A stretch of DNA of 64,000 nt from positions 1,054,001 to 1,118,000 of the forward strand of contig JAGVRJ010000014.1 of NCBI GenBank assembly GCA_019059635.1. The letters run 5' to 3'. A program made the position numbers and the translations under genes. Shown here piece after piece: positions 51,619 to 63,400 of this stretch; the first letter of the stretch is position 1; each line of letters opens with the position of its first letter. The DNA is from Proales similis. Its lineage: Eukaryota > Rotifera > Eurotatoria > Ploima > Proalidae. Below the pieces are notes generated by a model. The model saw only the letters and a list, made by a program, of their open reading frames with translations, was not told the origin of the DNA and did no database searches.

Positions 51619-53649
51619 ATGGAAACTCTGGTCGAATATTGCAAGCAAGGAAACGTACTTGCTTTCCAAGATCACTTTGCCCGAAGCTCGTTGTCGGCCA
51701 ATTCTTGGTAAATTTGCATTTGCCCATCAAAAAGTCTGATATTGACCGGACGCAAACAGTGACGAGCATGGATTCAGTCTGCTGCATTGGGCATGTTTGT
51801 GCGGTCGTCTGAGGATTGCCGAGTTCTTGCTTGACCAAGGCGCTTTAGTAAACGCGACCAACAAAGGTTAGTAAGCCTAGGTGACCAGTGAAGGCTTGCT
51901 CTGCTGAATTCTTTGGCTAAATTGTGAATCAAGGTGGCGACCAACCGTTGCACAGCGCCGCCCAGAAAGGCCGAACCGAAATCGCTCTGCAGGTTAGCAC
52001 TTGGCCTGCCATCCGTCTCGCTATCTGATCTCCATCTCGATATTTTCAAGTTGATCAAAAACCGGGCCTCGATAAACGCAGTCAACTATCACGGAAATAC
52101 GCCGCTTCATTACTCTTGTCACTTTGGATTCCTGCAGATGGCCATGGTCAGTCAAGTGCACCTGGTTCGGGTGACCACAGCCGTTCAATATTAGCTTGTT
52201 AAGGAGCTGCTTAAACACGGAGCTGAGCCGAATCGCTGCAACAGATATGGCCAGACGCCAGTCGATGTTTGCCAAAAGAAAATCCGCTCTGCTGTCCAAG
52301 GTGGGCTACTCAATTCGTGCGTTCATTCGAGCAACTCAAAAAGTTCGTATCGGCAGAGATTTGCCACTCGATCGGAATCGACTTGAACAAGCGTCTGAGC
52401 TTCACCGGCTCCATTAAATCAGTTCAATCAAAGATACCAGGTGAGCTATTGATCGACAAGACCTGAGGCTTTTTAACTCAGACGAAAGGTGATTTAGAGA
52501 CGCCGATTGAAGTGAATATAGACGAACTGCCGGTCGAATCACTGGTCAGCGAAACAAAGCAAAAGACGGTAATCGCCTCAACAAAAGCAGTTCGAGTGGT
52601 TTGAGACCAACAAGTGCGTTTCAGTGTTGGAAAGGATACTGGCAAGGATGTGAGGTTCTCATCAAAGTGCTTCGGCAAAGAGACTGTTCGAGCAAATCGA
52701 GCGGCTTGTTCAGTCAGCAGTGTGCCAACCTGAGGTGAGTTGTGCCTCTAGCCCGTTCACTTGCTCGCCTCCAATTCGGTCTAAAAGGAATCTCAACTCA
52801 CCTTATTTAATTGACGTGCTTGGCTGCGCCAGTCTGCTCAACGACTTTATCCTGTTGACCGAGTACATGCCTCTGGGCTCGTTGTTCAATCTCCTGCATC
52901 AGAGCGAAGGTATCTTGAATGCTTCTTCCCACTCCAGAGCGGCTGTCTTAACCTCTAACGAAGGACTTGTCCATCTAAACGAGAGGAGCAAATTACGCAT
53001 GTTGCTGGAGGTCGCTTGTGGCATGAGCTATTTGCATTCGAACCTCGAGTCAATCGTTGCCAATTTCCATCTTAATTCTCATCACGTGATGGTAGCTTCG
53101 ACTCGATGATAGCGTTTACTCTGGAGCACTATGCTCAACTATTCTTGGAAATAGATCGCATGCAACTATGGCGCCAAGCTCGATCTCAGCGCGTTTGAGT
53201 TTTGCTTCCTCAATAAAAAGAAAATAGCGCATCCTGCATGGATGGCGCCCGAAGGTGAGTGCACCAGAACTTGTTGGAAATCAAAGCCATGAATAAGAAC
53301 ATTGGCGCCACAGCGCTTGGCCTAAGAAGTAGCGAGTGCTCGAAAAAAGCCGCTGACATGTGGAGCTTTGCGGTCTTAATATGCGAACTCATCTCGGAGC
53401 GAGTTCCGTTCGAATCTGTTGCTGCAATGGCCTGTGGGCGTCTTGTAAGTGCTGATCACAAACAGCTGCGATGAGATTGAGCGTCATTCAAGACCACTTT
53501 AGATTCGAACCGGAAAGCTTCGGCCTGAAATACCCGAGAATGCAACGGCTCAATTGAGTAAACTGTGTCGAATATGCATGAACGAGAATCCACAACAGCG
53601 GCCTCGATTTGACATGATCCTACCGATTTTGGGCAAACTTGTCAAATAA
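51619..53649 (+). CDS. ILK: Integrin-linked kinase (pseudokinase)
   Basis: Adaptor in focal adhesions and muscle attachments; its ankyrin repeats bind PINCH and its kinase-like domain binds parvin. Thirteen exons: 51619-51707, 51760-51866, 51934-51992, 52051-52146, 52195-52300, 52357-52440, 52489-52568, 52625-52734, 52788-52909, 52940-53091, 53155-53254, 53314-53444, 53503-53649; 1383 nt, 460 aa (human 452), every phase consistent. N-terminal ankyrin repeats (DEHGFSLLHWAC, DQPLHSAAQKGR, YHGNTPLHYSCHFG). Kinase-like domain: CWKGYWQGCEVLIKVL with the retained Lys, LTEYMPLGSLFNLLH, APEALG, ADMWSFAVLICEL and RICMNENPQQRPRFDMILPIL. The HRD motif is replaced by ANFHLNS and DFG by AKLDLSAF, so it is a pseudokinase as in other animals. 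Exons 1 and 10 are the least certain. Exon 10 needs a CAGAG acceptor (52940) rather than the CAG two bases earlier, which would give a stop. Confidence 0.92.
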
Positions 53650-54496
53650 AACTGTCTCCGTGCGACTCTTTCCTTTCTGCTGCTTGTTCAGATTATTTCC
53701 TGCTTTGCTTCTTTTCCTGTTTTCCTGTGGGCCTGCTGCTGAATGAGCCAAGATTTAGAGATTCCAAAATGACCGCAGCCTATTCAGTGGATGGGTGATC
53801 ACACTTGCGGTCAAGGTCGGACGGAAGAGAAAACGGAGGGTGCACGCGACCATACATAAATGTCAAGGTCGTCCGGGATCTCATTGACTTGTTCATTTCA
53901 TCATTAAGTGTTTATCCAGATCAGATGGGCACTTTTCATTTTTTTTTTGTCCATTTGTCGAATCCATAAAAGAGTGCTGTAAAATTGCATCAATTTACTG
54001 TTGCCGTCGTTGTCGTCGCATCACCACGACCACTTAAGTTACGCATTAACCACACATTGAATTCATTCTGGCGCTCTTTTTCGACAAGGGCTTATGCCAT
54101 GCAAAGGGCCGAAGCTCGCAAATTACTCAACAAGTTGTTCACCAACTCAAGACAAACTGCTCACTTGACGTTGCAAATTGCAAAGTGACAGTCGATTAGG
54201 AGATGATCCATCTGGCGATTCGAGTCGGCCATTAAATCCACCACCTTGATTGCTTGATTGATTGGCGATGAGGATGAGTTGGCGGCAATCGACTTTAAAT
54301 TGAAGGTTATTCAACTCAGGCGCAACTGTTCGATGAGAGGCTTACGCAAGTTGCAAATGGATCTCAAGTGCTTCTATCAGCCTGCCTATTTAAATTGGCC
54401 AACATTGATGCCCGAGTTTCATATTCAAAACTTGAAGTTTTTCGGCAACAAAATCGAACTGCTCCAAAGTGATGAACTCGATTCGACCAAGCGTCC
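53650..54496. other. Spacer between ILK and SCO-spondin-like gene
   Basis: 847 nt. AATAAA overlaps the ILK stop codon (53645-53650). The region from about 54258 has an open frame with scattered cysteines that runs into the next gene in another frame; I could not make it join in phase, so it is treated as non-coding or 5' UTR. Confidence 0.4.
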
Positions 54497-57400
54497 ATGT
54501 TGCTTGGATTCTTGCATCCATTCTATTGGCCTAGTAAGTCGGCATTTAATTCGTGGCCAGAGTGGTTTCGCTCACATCCAGCATCTCAAAGTGCCCGAGT
54601 GAATGGCAACATTTGTCAGAAACTAGTCGAAGACAAGGCTCAACTCCAGTGTCCCAATCCCAATTCGTTGGACATCATCGCCGAGTACAACAAGCCCAAA
54701 GAAGAGTGGAGACTTGACTTTGAAGCATTCAAAGAGATCGGCGCTCGCAGTCCTGGCCAGCTCTACTTTGAGCTACAGAGCCGATACGAGAAGAACGAGA
54801 CTTGTCCTCATGTCCGTTCGGTGTACAAGAACGAGTGCTGCGACGGTTGGACCGGGGCCGACTGCCTCAGCCGTAATTCTCACTTTTTGCCGATTTTCTT
54901 TTCAAACTCCGTCTAATTGGAAACGATATTCGCTCAGCTGTGTGCGCCGAGGCGTGTCAGAATAATGGCCGATGCGTTGCCCCCAACACTTGCGAGTGTC
55001 TTGCACCCTGGGCCGGTGAATATTGCCAACTTAATGAAAGTGAGCTCGATTCTCTCTGCTGCCGGGCCTTCTAATTTTCAATCGTCATAGACTCTAACGA
55101 ACTCGTCTATTGTTATCAGAACGAGAACTGTACCGCAACTCCGATCAACTCGCGCCTTTACACGAGCGAATTCTGCTGCAAGCAGCTGAACGGAACTCAC
55201 TTTAGCCGCGAGTCGGCCTGTGGCGCTTGCAACCTGCCGCCGGGTAATTCTTGAGCTTTGCGTTTAATGCGCATTCGTTCGCCTCGCATACAACCACGCT
55301 TAAATAAAGCGCTCTTGGACGACGTCTACTATCCGATCAATGAACCAGCGCACAACAGCAGATTTGCTTCCTGTCTCTTGTGGGGTCTTGACCACATCAG
55401 AACTTTCGACGGTGTTCAGTTCAACTTTGGTGGAAGGTGAGTAGCGACCGACAAAGGCCCGTGTCGATCTCTTTTGCTGATCTGCTTCCCAGCTGCCTGT
55501 ATAAACTGGCAAGCGGCACAAACTGGCGAGTGAACTTTCAGCCGCACAACTGCACCAGTTGGTCAAAGTGTCAAAAAGTAAAGCAAACATTCGCAGTCAA
55601 TTCTGTTTGAGTGTGGCCAAATCAATTTTGCCAGGAACTGATCATCCACATCGAAACCGTAACAATAAAGGCGATCGGAAAACGCGTAACTTATCAGTCC
55701 GGCTCAAACCCGATCATCACGCTGGACGATAACCAAAACTATTTTCCGCAAGGAATCGGTAAAGAAACCCAAGAGCGCCCTGTGGCCATCAGATGTGAAT
55801 GCTGACTAATCTAAAAGGAATTCAAATTGAGCGACGCGACGAATTCACCTACTTGACCTACTCTGATGGCCTGCGAGCCAAATGGGACCAAGCGATGACC
55901 ATTTACTTGACTCTGGACGAGAACTACAAGAATAAAACTACCGGCCTGTGCGGTTACTACAATGACTATTTCAACGGTACGGTTGAACGCTTGATCAACG
56001 ACTGCAGCTCAAACAGCTTAAACGAACTCTGATTTAGATGATCTCACTCTGCGTGACTCTACTCTGGCGAGCAGCGTCAGTCAGTTCGGAAACGAGTGGC
56101 GAATAAGCGAACTTGTAATTCATAAAAATTGACTTGGCCAATGCAGACAGAGACTAACCGGCAAACTGAAATTTAGTGTCCGGCGTTTGGCAGCGTGGCC
56201 CAGACATGCAAAACAGCCGAGTCTCTAAGCGCGGCCGAGGCTGCTTGCAGCATGCTGCGAGCGAGCGATGGCCCGTTCGGCACTTGCTTGAACGTTATCC
56301 AATCGGAACGGTTCTTCCGCGACTGCGTCTGGAACTACTGTCAAGCTGCCAGTTCGGGCCAACCGACCGAGGTGGCCGTCTGTTCTGCATTCGAGGCCTT
56401 GTCACGCGAGTGTGTGCAAAACTTCATCAATGTGTCGTGGCGTAGCGGCCAGCTCTGCCGTGAGTAGTCCAAATTGGTCTCAATCAGATCTTGTTTCTAA
56501 GTCAAATCGCGCAGCCAAGACCTGTCCCGTCACTCGTGTGTTCACCGAATGCGCAAGCGCTTGCGTGAACACCTGCAGCAGCAAGAATCATGCCAACTCA
56601 ATTGCGTGCAATCAGGACTGCATGCCAGGCTGTGTGTGTCCGTCGGGCACTTATCTCGATCCAAGTCGCAACGGAACTTGTGTACAAGAGAGCGATTGCA
56701 GCTGCATGTACCGAAACCAATATTACCAAAAAGGCCAGACCATTGACATTGACTGCAACACATGGTAAGCGATCTGCTCAGCTCAAACCGATGCGATTTA
56801 TCAAATGTTAACTTGTTCAATTCAGCACATGCTCAGACGGCTCATGGAGTTGCACTGACCATAAATGCCCGCGAACTTGCTCGCTCTACGGTATTGGTCA
56901 CGTGGAAACGTTCGACGGAAACAAATACACGCTGCTGGGCGCTGGCAGCTTTGTCCTCGTTGAGGTAAGTGCATTTCAAATTGTGCAACGAGTCAATAAT
57001 CTAGTTGCTCAATCAAATCAGGAGAATTTGCCAAACGGCAACTCGCTGCGAATAGAAAAAACGCTCAACATTGAACGAGCCGATCTTGAGCAACAAATAT
57101 TAAAGATCACTTACATGGGCTCTACTGTGCTGTTCACCGGCAGTCGAGTGACTGTCGACGGTAAAACACTCAATGATGAGCCGTTTGTGTCTACCACGTT
57201 TGAGGTGTTCAAGCCGACTGCCGACTCGTACATGATCAAAAGTAAGAATTCAATCTAGCCAGTCTATTCACCAGTCTTATTTATGATCGAATTGCTCAAG
57301 GTCAAGGCTTTCATGTGCATTACGACGGAATTAGAGTCTACATCACTCTGGAGGACGTGTTCATCAACCAAGTCAGAGGCCTGTGCGGAACGTACAATTT

Positions 57401-60400
57401 CAACTCACACGATGATTATCTGGCCGCAAACAACATCACTCAAGGCTTGGTGTCATTTGCTGAGAGCTACCGATGTGATTCCAACATTGCTCTGCCTGCT
57501 CAGATTCAGCCTTGCCAGCAGAACATCGAGGTCAGTGATTTTCTCTCTGTCTGTTTAATTTTTTTTTATGGTTGGAATTTGTTAACTTTAACTGATCACA
57601 GCTGGCGTCAGCTGCATTGGCCAAGTGCGAGGCGATCAACGCTACTCGCTGTGAGATCGATCCCAGTCATTACGTGAAAACTTGTCAGCAAGATTTGTGC
57701 CTGGACTCAAATCAGCTTCATCAGAGTTTGTATCTGTGCCGTGCCATGGCCAATTACGCTTACATGTGCGCCAAGTCCGGCTTCTCTGTCGACTGGACGA
57801 AGAATCCAGTGTTCCAAGAGGCTTGTGTCACCTCAAGCTACGGCCTTTGCAGCAGTGGCCAAACCTTCCAAGACTGCTCTAAATCGTGTGCAACAAGCTG
57901 CAATCAAGTTTCACTTGACGCAGAAGCCTGTCCCGACCAGTGTGCTCAAGGTTGCGTTTGCCCGCCCGGACAGCTCTTGGACGATCGCGATCCGACCAAC
58001 ACGCGATGTGTGCCGCGCAGTCAGTGCTTTTGTTTCGATCAAGTCAGTCAGAAGCATTACGCGCCCGGCCAGGAGCTACAGCGAAGATGTTCCAGATGGT
58101 CTGAGATAAACCTTTCGCCTGACAGGAGCTTTCCATTAACCGCATTGTCTCAAAAGCTCTTGCGTAGACGCCAAGTTTGAATGCAATGCAACCACATGCT
58201 CGGACATATTTCAGTGTCCGGCAAATCAGATATTCTCGGAAAGCGCTTCACTTTGCCCAAAGACTTGCGATAACCATCACAGTTACATGAACTGCAGCCG
58301 CTACGCTGAAGGATGCACTTGTCCCGATGGTCTGGTATTTAACCACAACGTAACGAACTTCCACAAATCTTTTGCCATCCCAATCGAGGCTAATGCGGCC
58401 ATTTCAAAGATGACCAGCTGTATTCAGCCGTCCGATTGCCCTTGTCAGTACGGACACGCGTTCTATGAAAACGGTGCCGTTTTAGCCCAAGAATGCAGCG
58501 AATGGTGAGTAACTTTATGTCGAGTTTTTAAGGGACAAGACGTCTTATTTCGGCACATTTGCATTGTAAAGCCGCTGCAACGGAGGCTCGTGGACTTGTG
58601 TTCAACATGAATGCGATGCTGTTTGCTCGGCCACAGGAGATCCGCATTACAAGGTCAAAAATCAAATCTCGCCTCTAAAGTTGCTTTCTCCCTTCTGATT
58701 GTGATGAAAATTCAGACATTCGACGGAAAGACGTTCTCTTTTCAAGGCGGCTGCAAATACGTGTTCGCTGCCACCCAGAGCAATTCAATTCAGATTCTGG
58801 TGGAAAACATTCCGTGCGGCACATCAGGAGTCACTTGCACCAAAACTGTCGAGATCGCCTATGCAAGTAGGTCAAAACAGAAAGGCTCACTCTCCAGCTA
58901 GATTTCCAATCCAATCAAGATCATACAATTTCGCTGATGAGGGGTGCAAACGTGATATTGGATGGCGTTGCCCTGGAAAACATCGACTGGCAGCCCAGAC
59001 ACTTTATGCCCGACGTGATGATTAAAACTGTCGGTCTTTACACGATCGTGAACGCCTCCGATTTCATGGTCCGCTGGGATGGAGGTGGCTTTCTACTTCA
59101 ACATTTGCACTCTGAACATTCAACTCTGAACTGCTCTTTCTCTTAGCCACCAACGTGTACGTCACCGCCCGCAGTCGATTAAAAGGACAAATGAAAGGCT
59201 TGTGCGGCAACTTTGACGATGACATCACAAATGACTTGACGTAACTATAGATTTTATTTGACGCGACTTCTTGAAGATTGATCGCTTCAAAGCTCGAGCC
59301 AAGGAGCAGAGAGCGATGTGGTCTCCTTTGGTAACTTTGCCGGCCGATTTGCGCTCTCCTTCAACTTCTTCTCATCGTTCATTAGGTGACTCGTGGAAAA
59401 CATCCAACACGTGTCCGCCAACCCAGAATCTGGAAATCGACGAAACCAACCCGTGCATTGGCAAGGAGACACGAGAAGCTTGGGCTCGCGACAAATGCTC
59501 GATGCTTACCGCGGACGACGCGGACAGTCCTTTTGCTCAGTGCATTGCGCACATGAGGGAAATGGCCCTGGACGCTAGTCTGGAACGGTTTCATATTCAG
59601 TGTTTATACGACTCGTGCAAGTAGGCTGCTTTAGAGGCTGCGCAATTCACTGCCTATGGCTCACACTAGTGTTCTCAAGCTGCGACAAAGGCGGAGACTG
59701 CGAGTGTCTTTGCTCGTCGCTAGAATCGTTTGCCGATGAATGCACTCGCCTTGGCTATCCAACCAGGTGGCGATCGCAACATCTCTGCCGTAAGCGCACT
59801 GTTTTCAGACCAACATCTTGCAAACCGCTCTAACTCTCAAGCCATAATCGCTTCACAGCCATTCAGTGCGAATACGGACAAGAGTACAGGGCCTGTGGAA
59901 CGTTTTGCGAGCCCACGTGCGCCGAAACAGAGCCAGTCTGCGAGTCTAAACAGTGCGTCGAGGGCTGCTTCTGTCCCGACGGAATGGTGCGCAACATAGA
60001 CGGCCACTGTGTCCGTGTCGAAGAGTGTCCTTGCATTGAGAACGGCAACATCTATTACAACGGTCAGCTGTTCACTCGACCTGGCTGTGTTTTGTGGTAA
60101 TTTTCATCGTTACTTGAGCAAACGCTAATTCACTCTAACTGGAAAATTTAAAAGCCAATGCAACATGGGAAAAGTAAACTGCACCGACCAGGATCCAGAC
60201 AAATGCGAGCAGTCTTGTCGATCGAATGAATTCCAATGCCTCTCTGACCATAAATGCATTCATAAAGAATGGGTCTGCGACAAAGTCCGCGATTGCCATG
60301 ATGGAAGCGATGAGCAAAATTGCGGTAAACAACTTGATTCATTTCTGCACTCGCTCTGCTGTTCTTGACTGTCCGTCCAGTTTGCCTTTCCACTGACTTC

Positions 60401-63400
60401 CGCTGTTCAAATGGCCAATGTATAAGAGGCGATCTCAAATGTGATGGTAAATGATCAAACCAGGATTAATCTATGGCTTATGTCTAATTGCACTTTTTTC
60501 AAAGGTCTACCTCACTGCCGAGACGGCTCAGATGAATTAGATTGCGAAGGTTGGTTCGGTTCTCTTACCTCAAGTCTCAATTAGCTCTACATGAAATTTA
60601 AAATCCAAGGAGCTCAAATATGCCCTGGCTACATTTGCGAACTGACGCAAAGATGCATACCAGAAACATGGAGATGTGACGGCCACTACGACTGCGGTGC
60701 CAACGATGAAAGCGACGAATTTGAATGCAGTGAGTAGCTGATGCCACCACCTTTTAGTCTATTGAACGTCCGAAAAGCAACTTATTCAAAAATAAAGCAT
60801 CAGCAATCTGCGATACAAATGGAAAGCAATTTTTCTGCGGCTCCAACAGCCCTTGTCTGCCACTGACTCACGTTTGCGATGGACACGATGACTGCGGTGA
60901 TGGAAGCGATGAAATCAACTGCTGTAAGCCTATTGAGCTAACCAATCGAGTTTTCTGCTTTCATTTTGCTAATTTTCAAACCGATCTGTTTCAAAGTTAT
61001 GAACACGACAACTAGTGCTCCGACGGACGCCTATCCAATCGGCACGACCGTAGCCGGCTTGCCGACCACTCCAGCATGTACTTATCAGTGCTACCACTTG
61101 GGCAAGCTCGAGTGCTTGGATGAGAAAGAAATATGCAACAATCAGATATTTTGTGACAACCAAATGGATGAATTGCCGGCCAATTTCCCGTTCAATCAGA
61201 GATGCAATCCAAGTAACATAAACAAAAAGGTCTCAATAAGCTAAACAGAAACTAATGTAGACTTTCGACTAGACTGCACGGATGAAGGAGTCGGTTCAAT
61301 TTTCATTTCGGACTTGAATACTGATTACATGTTTAACCCAGTTCCGATAAATATTGAACCTGACCAAGAGGGCGAAAACTTACCGGCAGGAACTACCATA
61401 AGGATCACACTGATCAAAGATTTCTCAGTGATGATTACAGAAATCGGAATATTAAACCAGGACAGCAATGTCAAGACGATTGAGGTCAGATTTGTGGTCA
61501 ACAACGAGTTCTACACACAAGAAGGAATTGTATTTGTGTCGACAAATGAGAACAACAGCCAGCCTATTTTGAAGGAAAACCTTCCTACAATCAGAGTTCA
61601 TGGAGTTCACATATTGATAAAAGAATTGGTTAATACTAATGCTCCAACAAAGATCAAGCTTACGATGAAAGGCTGCTATAAACAAGGTAAGAATGAAAAA
61701 TATACCAAATTAACAACGGAAATAAATGAGAATTGTACAAGACGTGCTGCCGTGCAGCGAGTATTTGTGTGACCAACACTTACCAAAGAGCAAATGCATA
61801 AACCAGACATATGTCTGCGATGGCTATACAGATTGCCTAGATAACTCTGACGAAAGAAATTGTGAAAATCCGCTGACAACAACAACAACGCCAGGTATGA
61901 AAATAACTGTTTTCAAGAAAGAATTTTCATTAAAAAAACCAGAAATCTGCGAATACCTGAGTATTCTTGGCAACAAGGGTCTAAGAGCAGATCTATTGCT
62001 CGAAATAACAAAATTTCCTGATACGGCAACGGACTTGACGCCGATATTTTTCAACGAAAGCGGAATATGGAAAGCGGAAAATAAAGGAGAAACCCAACAG
62101 ATAAACTTAAAAATAAGAGGTAAATGGCAATCAAGCATAAAAATAAGGCCTGAAAAAACAAAATTGTAAACAGAAATGAATATAAATGGCATAAAATTCT
62201 TCGGAAATGCGAACTTATTAGAAATTAAGTTAAAGAAAAACGGCGAAACGAAATTTGAAAAAGTAAGAAAAAAATTAGATGTAATGATACAGATAATTGA
62301 AATTAAAAAACAGGAAATAAAACGAAATATCGAAAGCCTAAATCAGGTGGAAATCATCGCCCTAGAAGAAACATTCACAGATGAATTAAACATACTAATC
62401 AGACACAGTGACGCTGAACAAACAATAACTGCAAAAATAGACATCTTAAAGTGCTACGGACCAACGTCCTCGGCATCTACTACAAGTACTGCCTCGACCA
62501 CCGAAGAGGTGCTCTCGCAGACCGAGTCGACCCCTGGTCCTTTGGCCACATCGACAAGCACTCTGCCGCCGCCTCCTCCTCCGGTTACAACAGATGCCCT
62601 ACCGACCACCACCGGCGTCCCAACTGAACAGCCGACTGAACAGCCGACTGAACAGCCGACTGAGCAGCCAACGTCCTCGGCATCTACTACCAGTGCTGCC
62701 TCGACCACCGAAGAGGTGCTCTCGCAGACCGAGTCGACCCCTGGTCCTTTGGCCACATCGACAAGCACTCTGCCGCCGCCTCCTCCTCCGGTTACAACAG
62801 TTGCCCCACCGACCACCACCGGCGTCCCAACTGAACAGGCGACTGAACAGCCGACTGAGCAGCCAACGTCCTCGGCATCTACTACCAGTCCTGCCTCGAC
62901 CACCGAAGAGGTGCTCTCGCAGACCGAGTCGACCCCTGGTCCTTTGGCCACATCGACAAGCACTCTGCCGCCGCCTCCTCCTCCGGTTACAACAGTTGCC
63001 CCACCGACCACCACCGGCGTCCCAACTGAACAGCCGACTGAACAGCCGACTGAACAGCCGACTGAGCAGCCAACGTCCTCGGCATCTACTACCAGTCCTG
63101 CCTCGACCACCGAAGAGGTGCTCTCGCAGACCGAGTCGACCCCTGGTCCTTTGGCCACATCGACAAGCACTCTGCCGCCGCCTCCTCCTCCGGTTACAAC
63201 AGTTGCCCCACCGACCACCACCGGCGTCCCAACTGAACAGCCGACTGAGCAGCCAACGTCCTCGGCATCTACTACCAGTGCTGCCTCGACCACCGAAGAG
63301 GTGCTCTCGCAGACCGAGTCGACCCCTGGTCCTTTGGCCACATCGACAAGCACTCTGCCGCCGCCTCCTCCTCCGGTTACAACAGTTGCCCCACCGACCA

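Noticed and set aside
53255-53286. Early acceptor for ILK exon 12 giving extra residues (MNKNIGAT)
   Set aside because: It would need a 32-nt intron. The later acceptor at 53313 gives a 59-nt intron, like the others, and the conserved APEAL junction.
54258-54533. Open frame with Cys residues upstream of the SCO-spondin-like gene as its first exon
   Set aside because: It joins the EMI exon in the wrong phase with the only good donor (54534). The frame starting at ATG 54497 joins correctly.
62167-62169. In-frame TAA as evidence of a pseudogene or stop readthrough
   Set aside because: A consensus 54-nt intron removes it with phase preserved on both sides.
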